From an uncultured Oscillibacter sp. (GTDB lineage Bacteria > Bacillota > Clostridia > Oscillospirales > Oscillospiraceae), in assembly GCA_905200545.1 (NCBI GenBank), contig CAJKKQ010000029.1:1-28125 (forward strand): 28,125 nucleotides of DNA, in the 5' to 3' direction. Of this stretch, positions 12,586 to 20,734 are shown in pieces. Below the pieces are notes generated by a model that was not told the origin of the DNA, made no database searches, and saw nothing but the letters and a program-made list of their open reading frames with translations. A program made the translations under genes and the position numbers. Each line of letters opens with the position of its first letter. Within the stretch, counting starts at the first letter, position 1.

Positions 12586-13800
12586 ATGAGAGATCCGATC
12601 AAGTGGACTGACAATCACATGCCCGCCAGCGATGACCGCCAGCTGGGTATCATGTCCCTGAGCAACGTGGCCAAGGCCCGTTTCTTCCACAGCAGTTTTC
12701 CCCAGTACTCCATCACTCCCCTGGCCCGTCTGGACGGCATGGCCAAGTACCTGGGTCTGGCCGGATTGTATGTGAAGGATGAGTCCTTCCGTTTCGGCCT
12801 CAACGCCTTCAAGGTGCTGGGCGGCTCTTTTGCCATGGCCCGCTACATCGCCCAGCAGATGGATCGGGACGTCTCCCAGATGACCTATGACTATCTCACC
12901 AGCGCCGAGTTCCAGAAGGAGTTCGGCCACGCCACCTTCTTCACCGCCACCGACGGCAACCACGGCCGTGGTGTTGCCTGGGCCGCCCACAAGCTGGGAC
13001 AGAAGGCCGTGGTACATATGCCCAAGGGCAGCAGCAAGGCCCGCTACGACAACATTGCCAAGGAAGGCGCCCAGGTGACCATCGAGGACGTCAACTACGA
13101 CGAGTGCGTCCGCATGGCCGCCGCAGAGGCCGCCCAGACCAAGCACGGCGTGGTGGTGCAGGACACCGCCTGGGAGGGCTATGAGGAGATCCCCTCCTGG
13201 ATCATGCAGGGATACGGTACCATGGCCAACGAGGCTGCCGAGCAGCTGCGCCAGATGGGGGTCAACCGTCCCACCCACGTTTTTGTGCAGGCGGGCGTGG
13301 GCTCTCTGGCCGGTGCCGTGATCGGCTACTTTACCAACCTCTTCCCCAACGATCCCCCCAAGTTCATCGTCATGGAGGCCCGGGCCGCAGACTGCCTGTA
13401 TCAGGGCGCTCTGGCCGGTGACGGCAATCCCCGGATTGTGGAGGGCGATCTGAAAACCATCATGGCGGGCCTTGCCTGCGGTGAGCCCAATATCCTCTCC
13501 TGGGATATCCTGCGCAACCATGTCTCCGCCTTCGTCTCCTGCCCCGATTGGGTTAGTGCCCGGGGCATGCGGATGCTGGGCGTGCCCGTCAAGGGCGATC
13601 CCACCGTGATCTCCGGCGAGTCCGGTGCCGTGGGCATGGGTCTGATTGCTGCCCTGATGGAGACGGACGAATACAAGGATCTGCGGGAATATCTGGGACT
13701 GGATCGCTTCAGCCAGGTGCTGCTGTTCTCCACCGAGGGCAATACCGATCCCATGAAGTTCCGCAAAGTGCTCTGGGACGGCGAATATCCCACTGTCTGA
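12586..13800 (+). CDS. ygeX: Diaminopropionate ammonia-lyase (PLP enzyme)
   Basis: A 404-residue cytoplasmic enzyme that splits 2,3-diaminopropionate into pyruvate and two ammonia. It is a fold-type II PLP enzyme. FRFGLNAFKVLGG holds the predicted Schiff-base lysine (Lys76), TDGNHGRGVAWAA is the PLP-phosphate/substrate loop, and QAGVGSLAGAV is the glycine-rich phosphate loop. Length matches the E. coli YgeX family (about 400). ATG 12586 follows a GGGGG ribosome-binding site. It stands alone after sigK and before a strong terminator. Codon use is strongly biased to G/C-ending codons, suggesting good expression. No purine or dipeptide catabolism genes are adjacent, unlike in E. coli. Confidence 0.93.
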   Translation: MRDPIKWTDNHMPASDDRQLGIMSLSNVAKARFFHSSFPQYSITPLARLDGMAKYLGLAGLYVKDESFRFGLNAFKVLGGSFAMARYIAQQMDRDVSQMTYDYLTSAEFQKEFGHATFFTATDGNHGRGVAWAAHKLGQKAVVHMPKGSSKARYDNIAKEGAQVTIEDVNYDECVRMAAAEAAQTKHGVVVQDTAWEGYEEIPSWIMQGYGTMANEAAEQLRQMGVNRPTHVFVQAGVGSLAGAVIGYFTNLFPNDPPKFIVMEARAADCLYQGALAGDGNPRIVEGDLKTIMAGLACGEPNILSWDILRNHVSAFVSCPDWVSARGMRMLGVPVKGDPTVISGESGAVGMGLIAALMETDEYKDLREYLGLDRFSQVLLFSTEGNTDPMKFRKVLWDGEYPTV

Positions 13801-13833
13801 TGTTCAGCGGATCTGTCACAGAATGTAAAATAC

Positions 13834-13876
13834 AATACAAAGAGGACTGCGGAGCTTCCGCAGTCCTCTTTGTATT
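13834..13876. terminator. Very strong bidirectional terminator between ygeX and lexA
   Basis: A 20-bp perfect stem (13834-13853 with 13857-13876) with a 3-base loop contains AATACAAAG/CTTTGTATT at its base. It separates convergent ygeX and lexA and is likely used by both. Confidence 0.85.
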
Positions 13877-13907
13877 CAAAATTCGACAGTTTTCATACCG
13901 GTAGCTC

Positions 13908-14498
13908 TCAATAACGGCGCACCACGGCGCTGACCCGACCCAAGATGGTTGCATAGGTGCCGTCAATGGGCTGATAGGCCTCATTCTCCGGCAAGAGCCA
14001 CACATGTCCGTTCTGGATGGAAAGCCGCTTCACAGTGGCCTCATCTTCCAGCAGTGCCACCACGATCTCGCCGGGATGGGCGGTGGACTGCCGGTGCACC
14101 ACCACCAGATCGCCGGGGAGGATGCCCGCACCCAGCATGGACTCGCCCCGAACCCGCAGGGCGAAATACTCCCCCTGGCGGCCGCCGGTCTCAAAGGTCA
14201 AGTATTCTTCGATGCACTCCTGGGCCAAAATGGGACTGCCGGCAGCCACATTGCCTACCACCGGCACCCGGTCCTCCGGCTCCGGAGGCTCTGTCAGGGC
14301 GATGGCCCGGCCTTTGCCGGCCCCCTTCTCAATGACGCCCACTTCCTCCAGGTGCTTGAGGTGGAAATGAACCGTGGAGGGGGATTTGAGGCCTACGGCC
14401 TCTCCAATCTCCCGTACCGATGGGGAGTATCCCCGGGTGCGGATATACTGGACGATAAAGTCGTAGATCTTTTGCTGCATCTTGGAAAGCTCCGGCAT
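13908..14498 (-). CDS. lexA: LexA repressor
   Basis: A 196-residue SOS repressor. Residues 1-65 form the winged helix-turn-helix (QQKIYDFIVQYIRTRGYSPS; REIGEAVGLKSPSTVHFHLKHL). The autoproteolysis site is Ala86-Gly87 in NVAAGSP, and the catalytic pair is Ser120 (RGESM) and Lys157 (EATVKRL). ATG 14498 is preceded by GAGAGGAGGATTG. Its promoter carries an SOS-box-like dyad, so it should repress itself until RecA-induced cleavage. It ends next to the ygeX terminator and is divergent from secG, with 241 bases between the starts. Confidence 0.95.
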   Translation of the reverse strand: MPELSKMQQKIYDFIVQYIRTRGYSPSVREIGEAVGLKSPSTVHFHLKHLEEVGVIEKGAGKGRAIALTEPPEPEDRVPVVGNVAAGSPILAQECIEEYLTFETGGRQGEYFALRVRGESMLGAGILPGDLVVVHRQSTAHPGEIVVALLEDEATVKRLSIQNGHVWLLPENEAYQPIDGTYATILGRVSAVVRRY

Positions 14499-14558
14499 GG
14501 GCAATCCTCCTCTCAGCCCGGTGTGGCGGTTTTCCCCGCCCTTGGCTTCTTTTGATTG

Positions 14559-14596
14559 ATTGTACCACACTATGGAGCAGGATGCAACGTTTGTTC
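14559..14596 (-). promoter_or_regulatory. lexA promoter with overlapping SOS box
   Basis: On the minus strand TTGCAT (14587-14582) and TACAAT (14564-14559) are 17 bases apart, with TG-n before the -10. GAACAAACGTTG (14596-14585) matches the Firmicutes SOS dyad GAAC-N4-GTTC in 7 of 8 defined bases and overlaps the -35 by three bases, the arrangement expected for autorepression. Confidence 0.75.
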
Positions 14597-14650
14597 CATT
14601 TTTTGTTTCCCGTTTTTTGCGGAAATCCTGTTCTTTTTTTGAAATTACCC

Positions 14651-14679
14651 TTGAAATAGAGAACAAACTATGGTAGTAT
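14651..14679 (+). promoter_or_regulatory. Promoter of secG
   Basis: TTGAAA (14651-14656) and TAGTAT (14674-14679) are 17 bases apart, with TGG before the -10. The spacer contains GAACAAAC, the same eight bases as the lexA SOS half-site, but without the second arm. Confidence 0.7.
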
Positions 14680-14739
14680 GAATATCTGTGAAACGACGTT
14701 TATGCCTGAGCGCATGACTGAATCTTTGGAGGTTATCTG

Positions 14740-14991
14740 ATGGACGCTTTGGTTCTTGTAATTACGATTCTGCAGCTGCTGTGCGGCCTGGCCATCATTC
14801 TGGTGGTGCTGTTCCAGTCCGGTAAGAGTGCCGGCCTTTCCGGTGCCATCGGCGGCGTGGCGGATTCTTTCCTGGCCAAGAACAAGGCCAAGACCTGGGA
14901 CGCCAAGCTGGCCCGCGCTACCAAGTGGATCGGCGCCGTGTTCCTGATCCTGACCATGATTCTCCTGATCCTGCAGGGCCGCACTGCTTGA
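14740..14991 (+). CDS. secG: Preprotein translocase subunit SecG
   Basis: An 83-residue membrane protein with two transmembrane segments (residues 3-26 and 62-79). The conserved loop between them, VLFQSGKSAGLSGAIGGVADS, is the SecG signature. It assists SecYE in protein export; secY itself is at 21387-22676. ATG 14740 follows TTGGAGGTTATCTG. It is a single-gene unit with its own promoter and a terminator starting 9 bases after the stop codon. Confidence 0.93.
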   Translation: MDALVLVITILQLLCGLAIILVVLFQSGKSAGLSGAIGGVADSFLAKNKAKTWDAKLARATKWIGAVFLILTMILLILQGRTA

Positions 14992-15000
14992 TTGCTCCAT

Positions 15001-15033
15001 AAAAAACACCCGGCTGCGGCCGGGTGTTTTTTT
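15001..15033. terminator. Bidirectional terminator after secG
   Basis: ACACCCGGC (15006-15014) pairs with GCCGGGTGT (15019-15027), flanked by A6 and T7 that lengthen the stem. It serves secG from the left and the deacetylase gene, whose stop codon lies in the T-run, from the right. Confidence 0.9.
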
Positions 15034-15742
15034 ATCCCGCGATCTCCCGGTACATCACACCGGGCTGCGGCGTAATGCCGTTGAGGGCCAGCAGCTCCTC
15101 CACTGTCACAAAATAATATCCCTCCGCCTGGAGGGTATCCACGATCTCCAAAGCAGCATCCACGGAATCGGAGAAAAAATCGTGCAGCAGCACGATGTCG
15201 TTGGGGCCTGCCTCTTTCAGCACAGCCTGTACCACCGCCTCCGGAGAGAGTTTTGCCCAGTCCTCCGGATCCACCGTCCAGTGCACCAGCGGCACCTCCA
15301 GGGCGGCCCGCTCTGCCTCGCTGATGAGTCCGTACGGAGGGCGCACCCAGTAGGTACCCGATCCCAGAAGCTCCTGCAGCAGCGCATCCGTGCGCCGGAG
15401 CTCCTCCAGGTCGGCTGTAAGGCTTCCTGACAGCGTCACATGGTTCCAGGTGTGATTTCCCACCTGATGGCCCTCCGCCTTCATACGCAGCACCAGATCC
15501 TCATTTCCGGGGATCTGGCGTCCAATCAGAAAGAACGTGGCACTGGCTCCCCGCTCCCGCAGACCGTCCAGCAGGCGCTGTGTGGTATCCCGGCGGGGCC
15601 CGTCGTCGAAGGTCAGGGCGATATAATGTGTCTCCTGTGTCAGATGTGCGCTGCCGCTGGCCGCAATGGCACCAAACGCGTCAAAGCCCCCGCAGGCCAG
15701 CGGCAGCAGCAGCAGCGCCAATGCCAGTATCCGTTTTCCCAT
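15032..15742 (-). CDS. Secreted polysaccharide deacetylase (NodB domain)
   Basis: A 236-residue protein with an N-terminal signal peptide (KRILALALLLLPLAC) and a NodB/CE4 domain. Visible motifs are ALTFDDGP (Asp46 base, Asp47 metal ligand), NHTWNH (metal His97 and His101), RPPYG, and VPLVHWTVDPEDW with VLLHD near the C-terminus. Such enzymes remove N-acetyl groups from peptidoglycan or other cell-surface glycans. ATG 15742 follows AAGGACCGGAAG. The cysteine in the signal region lacks a clear lipobox, so secretion or membrane anchoring is more likely than lipidation. Whether this one is sporulation-specific (PdaA-like) or vegetative cannot be told from sequence. Confidence 0.9.
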   Translation of the reverse strand: MGKRILALALLLLPLACGGFDAFGAIAASGSAHLTQETHYIALTFDDGPRRDTTQRLLDGLRERGASATFFLIGRQIPGNEDLVLRMKAEGHQVGNHTWNHVTLSGSLTADLEELRRTDALLQELLGSGTYWVRPPYGLISEAERAALEVPLVHWTVDPEDWAKLSPEAVVQAVLKEAGPNDIVLLHDFFSDSVDAALEIVDTLQAEGYYFVTVEELLALNGITPQPGVMYREIAG

Positions 15743-15813
15743 GCACTTCCGGTCCTTTTATATGATAAGGCTAGTTTGCATCGCTGCCGCCGGATTATGT
15801 CCCTGCCGCAAAT

Positions 15814-15850
15814 AAAAAGATCCCGGTTGTTCACAAACCGGGATCTTTTT
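15814..15850 (-). terminator. Terminator of the zinc-ribbon gene
   Basis: AAAAAGATCCCGGTT (15813-15827 region) pairs with AACCGGGATCTTTTT (15836-15850) around an 8-base loop, giving a T-run on the minus strand. It lies about 20 bases after the stop at 15870. Confidence 0.85.
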
Positions 15851-15869
15851 GCAGATGTACATGATGCTA

Positions 15870-16271
15870 TCAAAGGAATGCAAGTAAAAGGCCTCCGAAA
15901 AAATTCCACAAAATAATGGCCAGCACGATCCCGCCCACGATCTTGGCAGGATTCACTTCTTTTTTGGGTTTGTTCCACAGCCGTCCCGCTTCCATCACGA
16001 TCTGGGGATTTGCCTGGCGCTGTGGGCGGGGCGCTGCCTTTCCTTTGATATACTCCAGCCCCAGACGGCGGCGCTGGCTGTCCTCGGCGTGGAGCTCCCG
16101 ATGAAGAAAGGAACCCGCGTGATTCGCCTCATTGAGCCCGTCCTTGCGGACAGCCATACCCTTTTTGATCCCGCTCCCATCCGGGCGGTTAAAAGAACCG
16201 CATTTGGGGCAAAAAGGATCATCCTGCCAGTCATAGGTCCTGCCGCACTCATAACAACGTACCTTGCCCAT
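15870..16271 (-). CDS. Zinc-ribbon membrane-anchored hypothetical protein
   Basis: A 133-residue protein. An N-terminal zinc ribbon (VRCYECGRTYDWQDDPFCPKCGS, two CxxC knuckles) is followed by a basic, proline-rich linker. A single C-terminal transmembrane segment ends the chain (VGGIVLAIILWNFFGGLLLAFL). The start at ATG 16271 is set by GGGGGGAG; an upstream in-frame ATG lies inside the operon terminator. No named family is recognised. It is a single gene between two terminators, downstream of the ribosomal operon. Confidence 0.75.
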   Translation of the reverse strand: MGKVRCYECGRTYDWQDDPFCPKCGSFNRPDGSGIKKGMAVRKDGLNEANHAGSFLHRELHAEDSQRRRLGLEYIKGKAAPRPQRQANPQIVMEAGRLWNKPKKEVNPAKIVGGIVLAIILWNFFGGLLLAFL

Positions 16272-16293
16272 GGAAACTCCCCCCTTTATTTGG

Positions 16294-16322
16294 ATTCTAT
16301 CACAGTCACCGCCCGTTGAAAA
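16294..16322 (-). promoter_or_regulatory. Possible promoter of the zinc-ribbon gene
   Basis: On the minus strand TTTTCA (16322-16317) and TAGAAT (16299-16294) are 17 bases apart, just before a GGGGGGAG site. The -35 match is weak. Confidence 0.35.
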
Positions 16323-16332
16323 GAGAAAACAA

Positions 16333-16379
16333 AAAAGCCCTTTGTCACAGGACCTAGGTTCCCATGACAAAGGGCTTTT
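16333..16379 (-). terminator. Terminator of the ribosomal operon
   Basis: AAAAGCCCTTTGTCA (16333-16347) and TGACAAAGGGCTTTT (16365-16379) are perfect 15-bp complements, with a T-rich tail on the minus strand. It lies 15 bases past the rplQ stop and closes the operon. Confidence 0.92.
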
Positions 16380-16393
16380 CTTGTTCGGGTGGA

Positions 16394-16735
16394 TTACACC
16401 AACTCGATCATAGCCGTCTCGGCGGCGTCGCCGCGGCGGACGCCGGTGCGCACGATGCGGGTGTAGCCGCCGTTGCGCTCAGCGTACTTGGGAGCGATCT
16501 CCTTGAAGAGCTTCTTGCACACATCCTCGCGGGTGATGAAGCTCATGGCCTGCCGGTAAGCAGCCAGATCGTTCTTCTTGCCGAGAGTAATCATCTTCTC
16601 AGCCAGGGGCTTGATCTCCTTGGCACGGGTGACGGTGGTCTCCATCTTGCCGTGATCCAGGAAATCCGTAACCTGCTGACGCAGCATCGCCATGCGCTGG
16701 TCAGTGGTCTTGCCAAGCTTGCGGGTTCCGGGCAT
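16394..16735 (-). CDS. rplQ: 50S ribosomal protein L17
   Basis: A 113-residue protein of the large subunit. It shows [23 protein letters not shown] at the N-terminus and the ending [25 protein letters not shown], both diagnostic of L17. It lies at the nascent-chain exit region of the 50S subunit. It is the last gene of the alpha operon part, 60 bases after rpoA, and is followed directly by the operon terminator. Confidence 0.97.
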   Translation of the reverse strand: MPGTRKLGKTTDQRMAMLRQQVTDFLDHGKMETTVTRAKEIKPLAEKMITLGKKNDLAAYRQAMSFITREDVCKKLFKEIAPKYAERNGGYTRIVRTGVRRGDAAETAMIELV

Positions 16736-16795
16736 TTCGGTTTTCCTCCTTGTAAGGATTTTGGTCAGCCGGGGGAAGCTCCCGCCGGCAATTCA

Positions 16796-17746
16796 TCAGT
16801 TGTTTTCTTCGTCCGCCAGGTGAAGGCCCATCATCGCCAGCTTGTTGATGACTTCCTCCAGGGACTTGCGGCCCAGGTTGCGAACCTTCATCATCTCGTC
16901 CTCGGTCTTGGAGATCAAGTCCTCGACGGTATTGATGTTGGCGCGCTTGAGGCAGTTGAAGCTGCGCACGCTCAGATCCAGCTCCTCGATGGTCAGCTCC
17001 AGCACCTTATCCCGCTGGGCCTCCGCTTTCTCCACCACGGTGGGCTTGCTGCCCACGTTCTCAGAGAGATCGGTAAAGAGCGTGAAGTGGTCGCACAGGA
17101 TCTTGGCGCCCAGGGACACAGCGTCCCGGGCGGAGATGGTGCCGTCGGTCCAAACCTCCAGCGTCAGCTTGTCAAAGTCACTGGAAGCGCCCACGCGGGT
17201 GGGTTCCACCGTGTAGTTGACCTTGTAGACGGGAGTGTAGATGGAGTCCACAGCAATGGTGCCGATCACATTCTGCTGGGGCTTGTTACGATCCGCGGGC
17301 ACATAGCCGCGGCCGTGGGACAAAGTGATCTCCATGTTGAGGGTAGCCCCATTGTCCAGAGTGGCAATGTGCATATCGGGATTCAGAACCTCGACCTCAC
17401 CGTCGGACTTGATATCGCCGGCTGTGACTTCGCAGGGGCCCACCGCCTCGATATAGACCGTCTTCACGCTCTCGCTGTGCAGCTTCGTCAGGAGGCCCTT
17501 GATATTCAGGACGATCTCCGTGACATCTTCTTTCACACCGGGAATCGTGGCAAACTCATGCTGGACACCGGCGATCTTGATGGTGGTCGGCGCGGTGCCG
17601 GGCAGAGAAGAAAGCATAATACGGCGGAGCGCATTGCCCAGGGTCGTACCGTAGCCGCGCTCCAGCGGTTCCACCACGTACTTGCCGTAGGTGACGTCGC
17701 CAGGCGTCTCGACACATTCGATCTGGGGCTTTTCAATTTCGATCAT
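16796..17746 (-). CDS. rpoA: RNA polymerase alpha subunit
   Basis: A 316-residue protein. The N-terminal domain (residues 1 to about 230) holds the assembly motif [22 protein letters not shown]. After a linker, the C-terminal domain ([40 protein letters not shown]) contacts UP elements and activators. ATG 17746 is preferred because it follows GGAGGGTAACTGC; the ATG six codons earlier is part of that ribosome-binding site. It lies 84 bases after rpsD, with a hairpin between them. Confidence 0.97.
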   Translation of the reverse strand: MIEIEKPQIECVETPGDVTYGKYVVEPLERGYGTTLGNALRRIMLSSLPGTAPTTIKIAGVQHEFATIPGVKEDVTEIVLNIKGLLTKLHSESVKTVYIEAVGPCEVTAGDIKSDGEVEVLNPDMHIATLDNGATLNMEITLSHGRGYVPADRNKPQQNVIGTIAVDSIYTPVYKVNYTVEPTRVGASSDFDKLTLEVWTDGTISARDAVSLGAKILCDHFTLFTDLSENVGSKPTVVEKAEAQRDKVLELTIEELDLSVRSFNCLKRANINTVEDLISKTEDEMMKVRNLGRKSLEEVINKLAMMGLHLADEENN

Positions 17747-17773
17747 GCAGTTACCCTCCTTCATCTTCTCATT

Positions 17774-17795
17774 GCGGCAATGCAGAGCATGCCGC
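17774..17795 (-). promoter_or_regulatory. Hairpin in the rpsD-rpoA gap
   Basis: GCGGCAATGC (17774-17783) can pair with GCATGCCGC (17787-17795) apart from one bulged base, in the 84-base gap between rpsD and rpoA. There is no T-run, so it may be a processing or translational-control element rather than a terminator. Confidence 0.4.
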
Positions 17796-17830
17796 CGGCA
17801 GTTCGTATCATCCTCGAGGGTATCCTCCGA

Positions 17831-18457
17831 TTACTTGGAGTACAACTCGACGATGAGGTGTTCCTCGATGGGAAGATCAATATCCTCGCGGGCGGGTTCT
17901 GCGACGACCTTGGCCACATTGTTCTGATCCATTTCCAGCCACTTGGGGACCACGCGGGAAGCGTTGGCCTCCAGGGAGCCCTTGAACTTGTCCAGGCTGC
18001 GGGAGCCTTCCTTCAGTTCGATGACATCGCCGGTCTTCACCAGGTAAGAGGGGATGTTGACCTTCTTGCCGTTGACGGTGAAGTGGCCGTGGAGCACCAG
18101 CTGACGGGCCTCCGCACGGCTCATGGCAAAGCCCAGACGGTACACCACGTTGTCCAGACGGGTCTCCAGGATGGACAGCAGGTTCTCACCGGTCATGCCG
18201 GCCTTCTTGTTGGCCATCTCGAAGTAGTCACGGAACTGGCTCTCCAGCACGCCGTAATAGCGCTTGGCCTTCTGCTTCTCACGCAGCTGCAGGCCGTACT
18301 CAGAGAGCTTCTTGTTTCTCGCATTGCCGTGCATGCCGGGAACGTAACCACGACGCTCGAGGGAGCACTTGTCCGTATAGCAGCGGTCGCCCTTCAGGAA
18401 GAGCTTCTGGCCCTCTCTGCGGCAAAGGCGGCAGACTGCACCGGTATATCTTGCCAT
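17831..18457 (-). CDS. rpsD: 30S ribosomal protein S4 (zinc-type)
   Basis: A 208-residue primary 16S rRNA-binding protein. The N-terminus has the C+ zinc motif CRLCRREG...CYTDKC, and the S4 RNA-binding domain is at [27 protein letters not shown]. In many bacteria S4 represses the alpha operon by binding its mRNA. It follows rpsK by 24 bases. Confidence 0.97.
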   Translation of the reverse strand: MARYTGAVCRLCRREGQKLFLKGDRCYTDKCSLERRGYVPGMHGNARNKKLSEYGLQLREKQKAKRYYGVLESQFRDYFEMANKKAGMTGENLLSILETRLDNVVYRLGFAMSRAEARQLVLHGHFTVNGKKVNIPSYLVKTGDVIELKEGSRSLDKFKGSLEANASRVVPKWLEMDQNNVAKVVAEPAREDIDLPIEEHLIVELYSK

Positions 18458-18481
18458 ATTGCTTGTTACCTCCTCTTTCGA

Positions 18482-18886
18482 TTACACGCGACGACGCTTG
18501 GGGGGACGGCAGCCATTGTGGGGGATGGGAGTGACGTCCTTGATCATGGTCACTTCCAGGCCCACGGCCTGCAGTGCGCGGATTGCAGCCTCACGGCCCT
18601 GGCCGGGGCCCTTGACGAAGACCTCAACGGTCTTCAGGCCGTGCTCCATAGCGGCGCGGGCGGCAGTCTCAGCCGCGGTCTGAGCGGCGAAGGGAGTGGA
18701 CTTCTTGCTGCCACGGAAACCCAGTCCGCCGGAGGAAGCCCAGGAGATCGCGTTGCCCTGGCTGTCGGTGACGGTCACCATGGTGTTGTTGAAGGAAGAA
18801 CGGATATGGACCTGGCCACGCTCGATGTTCTTCTTTTCACGCCGGCGGCGAATAACTTTCTTGCCGGATGCTTTTGCAGTTGCCAT
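18482..18886 (-). CDS. rpsK: 30S ribosomal protein S11
   Basis: A 134-residue protein of the 30S platform. [22 protein letters not shown] and the ending [16 protein letters not shown] are conserved S11 features. The N-terminus is rich in Lys/Arg ([11 protein letters not shown]). It sits between rpsM and rpsD in the usual alpha-operon order. Confidence 0.97.
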   Translation of the reverse strand: MATAKASGKKVIRRRREKKNIERGQVHIRSSFNNTMVTVTDSQGNAISWASSGGLGFRGSKKSTPFAAQTAAETAARAAMEHGLKTVEVFVKGPGQGREAAIRALQAVGLEVTMIKDVTPIPHNGCRPPKRRRV

Positions 18887-18901
18887 TGTTTCGCTCCCTC
18901 C

Positions 18902-19267
18902 TTACTTCTTCTTGTTGGCAATGGTCTTCTTGGGACCCTTGCGAGTTCTTGCGTTGGTCTTGCTGCGCTGGCCGCGCACGGGCAGGCCCTTGCGGTGCCG
19001 GATGCCGCGGTAGCAGCCGATCTCAGTCAGACGCTTGATGTCCAGAGCGGTCTGGCGGCGCAGGTCGCCCTCAACGGTATAGGCGTCGATGGCATCACGC
19101 AGCTGCTGCTCCTCGGCGTCGGTGAGATCCTTGACGCGGGTGTCGGGGTTGATGCCTGTCTGCGCCAGGATGTCCTTGGCGCTCTTTCTGCCAATGCCGT
19201 AGATATAAGTGAGGCCGATCTCGATACGCTTATCCTTCGGCAGGTCAATACCGGCAATACGTGCCAT
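18902..19267 (-). CDS. rpsM: 30S ribosomal protein S13
   Basis: A 121-residue protein of the 30S head that contacts the P-site tRNA and the 50S bridge. [25 protein letters not shown] and the basic tail [18 protein letters not shown] are diagnostic. It starts 26 bases after rpmJ. Confidence 0.97.
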   Translation of the reverse strand: MARIAGIDLPKDKRIEIGLTYIYGIGRKSAKDILAQTGINPDTRVKDLTDAEEQQLRDAIDAYTVEGDLRRQTALDIKRLTEIGCYRGIRHRKGLPVRGQRSKTNARTRKGPKKTIANKKK

Positions 19268-19293
19268 ACTCTTAAAGCACCTCCAATTAAATG

Positions 19294-19407
19294 TTAGCCC
19301 TGTCTCTGCTTATGCTTGGGGTTCTCGCAAATGACCATGATACGGCCTTTGCGGCGAATGACCTTGCACTTTTCGCACATGGGCTTCACGGACGGTCTTA
19401 CCTTCAT
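19294..19407 (-). CDS. rpmJ: 50S ribosomal protein L36
   Basis: A 37-residue protein: [20 protein letters not shown], then [17 protein letters not shown]. It has the zinc-binding CxxC plus C...H ligands of the C+ form. It lies between infA and rpsM as in most Firmicutes. It is too short for many gene callers, but the match is full length. Confidence 0.96.
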   Translation of the reverse strand: MKVRPSVKPMCEKCKVIRRKGRIMVICENPKHKQRQG

Positions 19408-19461
19408 AGTTGATAACCCTTCCTTTCAGCGGTTTGTGTCTTTCGGTTACTGGGCGCCAGC

Positions 19462-19680
19462 TTACTTGCTGCGCCAGGTGATCCGGCCGCGGGTCAGATC
19501 ATACGGGGACATCTCCACCGTTACCTTGTCGCCGGGCAGAATCCTGATGAAATTCATTCTGAGTTTTCCGGAAATATGTGCCAAAATCGTGTGTCCATTT
19601 CCAATGTCCACCTGGAACGTCGTGTTCGGCAGGGCTTCCACCACTACGCCTTCCACTTCAATCATGTCGGATTTTGCCAA
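19462..19680 (-). CDS. infA: Translation initiation factor IF-1
   Basis: A 72-residue S1/OB-fold protein that occupies the A site during initiation. It shows [18 protein letters not shown], the RNA-binding [20 protein letters not shown], and the ending [11 protein letters not shown]. It directly follows the KOW gene with a 3-base gap. Confidence 0.97.
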   Translation of the reverse strand: MAKSDMIEVEGVVVEALPNTTFQVDIGNGHTILAHISGKLRMNFIRILPGDKVTVEMSPYDLTRGRITWRSK

Positions 19681-19683
19681 ACG

Positions 19684-19968
19684 TTATCCCTCCTGGTCCG
19701 GATGAACCTCCCCGCGGTAGGCCGCGAGGGTCCTGCGAAGCTCACTGTTGGTGATTCTCTCTTCGCCTTTAATTTTTTCAGAAAGGCGGCTCTCGTCTTC
19801 CGCCACAAACAACACGTGTCTGCGTTTTTTGCGCTTGGGCGACTCCACTTTCCTGCTCTTTCCGTCCGCCAGCAGGAGGTACTCCCCCTCCACCGCCAAA
19901 ACGACGAAGAGTTTTCCCTTGTCCCGGCCGGCGTCGGATCTAACAATATTTGATTTCGCGATGTCCAT
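19684..19968 (-). CDS. KOW-domain RNA-binding protein (L14e/L6e-like)
   Basis: A 94-residue protein. A KOW motif fills residues 8-45 (VRSDAGRDKGKLFVVLAVEGEYLLLADGKSRK), followed by a basic stretch (SPKRKKRRHVLFV) and a charged helical tail. Proteins of this kind sit between map and infA in many Clostridia and Bacilli and are thought to be ribosome-associated. The exact role is not established here. It starts 10 bases after the map stop. Confidence 0.88.
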   Translation of the reverse strand: MDIAKSNIVRSDAGRDKGKLFVVLAVEGEYLLLADGKSRKVESPKRKKRRHVLFVAEDESRLSEKIKGEERITNSELRRTLAAYRGEVHPDQEG

Positions 19969-19978
19969 ACCTGTCCTC

Positions 19979-20731
19979 TCAGATGACGGGAACCGTCAGA
20001 ATCTCCGGTTCTCCGTCTGTGACTAGAACGGTATTTTCATAGTGGGCCGCCCACTTTCCATCCAGCGTCTTGACGGTCCAGCCGTCACTCATCTGGCGGA
20101 TGGCTGCCGAGCCCGCGTTTACCATGGGCTCGATAGCCAGGGTCATGCCCCGCAGCAGCCGCGGCCCTCTTCCGGGATGTCCGTAATTGGGGATCTCCGG
20201 TGCCTCGTGCATCTGGGCGCCGACGCCGTGGCCGACGTATTCCCGAACGACGGAGTAACCGTGACTTTCCACATACTGCTGAATGGCTGCGGAAATGTCC
20301 AGCAGCCGATGTCCCTCCCGGGCGAACCGGATCCCCTCGAAAAAGCTCTGTCTGGTCACATCGATCAGATCCTGAGCCTCGGGGCTGATCTTCCCGCAAG
20401 GGAAGGTGGCTGCGCAGTCTCCGTGGAACCCTCCAATGTACGCACCCACATCAATGCTGACGATATCGCCCTCCTGCAGCACCCGTTTGCCGGGGATGCC
20501 GTGGATGATCTCGTCGTTGACGCTGATGCAGGCGCTGGCCGGATAGCCATTGTAGTGCAGGAAGGAGGGGACTGCGCCCTGTTTGCGGATAAAATGCTCC
20601 ACCGCACGGTCGATCTCCTGGGTTGTTACGCCGGGCTTTACCAATTCCCCTGCATAAGCACGGGCAGCCGCGGTAATTTTTCCGGCACGGCGCATCAGTT
20701 CGATCTCATGGGAAGATTTCAAAGTAATCAT
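19979..20731 (-). CDS. map: Methionine aminopeptidase, type I
   Basis: A 250-residue metalloprotease that removes the initiator methionine from nascent proteins. The five metal ligands are visible as Asp94 (IDVGA), Asp105 (GDCAATF), His168 (GHGVG), Glu201 (AIEPM) and Glu232 (HYENT), matching the E. coli positions offset by three. It starts 3 bases after adk, so translation is coupled. Confidence 0.97.
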   Translation of the reverse strand: MITLKSSHEIELMRRAGKITAAARAYAGELVKPGVTTQEIDRAVEHFIRKQGAVPSFLHYNGYPASACISVNDEIIHGIPGKRVLQEGDIVSIDVGAYIGGFHGDCAATFPCGKISPEAQDLIDVTRQSFFEGIRFAREGHRLLDISAAIQQYVESHGYSVVREYVGHGVGAQMHEAPEIPNYGHPGRGPRLLRGMTLAIEPMVNAGSAAIRQMSDGWTVKTLDGKWAAHYENTVLVTDGEPEILTVPVI

Positions 20732-20734
20732 ACT

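Noticed and set aside
11416..13521. Minus-strand open frame of 701 codons opposite the recombinase end, sigK 3' part and ygeX
   Set aside because: It is a shadow of strongly supported plus-strand genes, has no ribosome-binding site, and crosses the attachment core.
16364..19297. Plus-strand open frame of 977 codons antisense to rplQ, rpoA, rpsD, rpsK and rpsM
   Set aside because: It lies opposite five certain genes, and its protein is low-complexity and unlike any family. GC-rich codon bias creates long antisense frames here.
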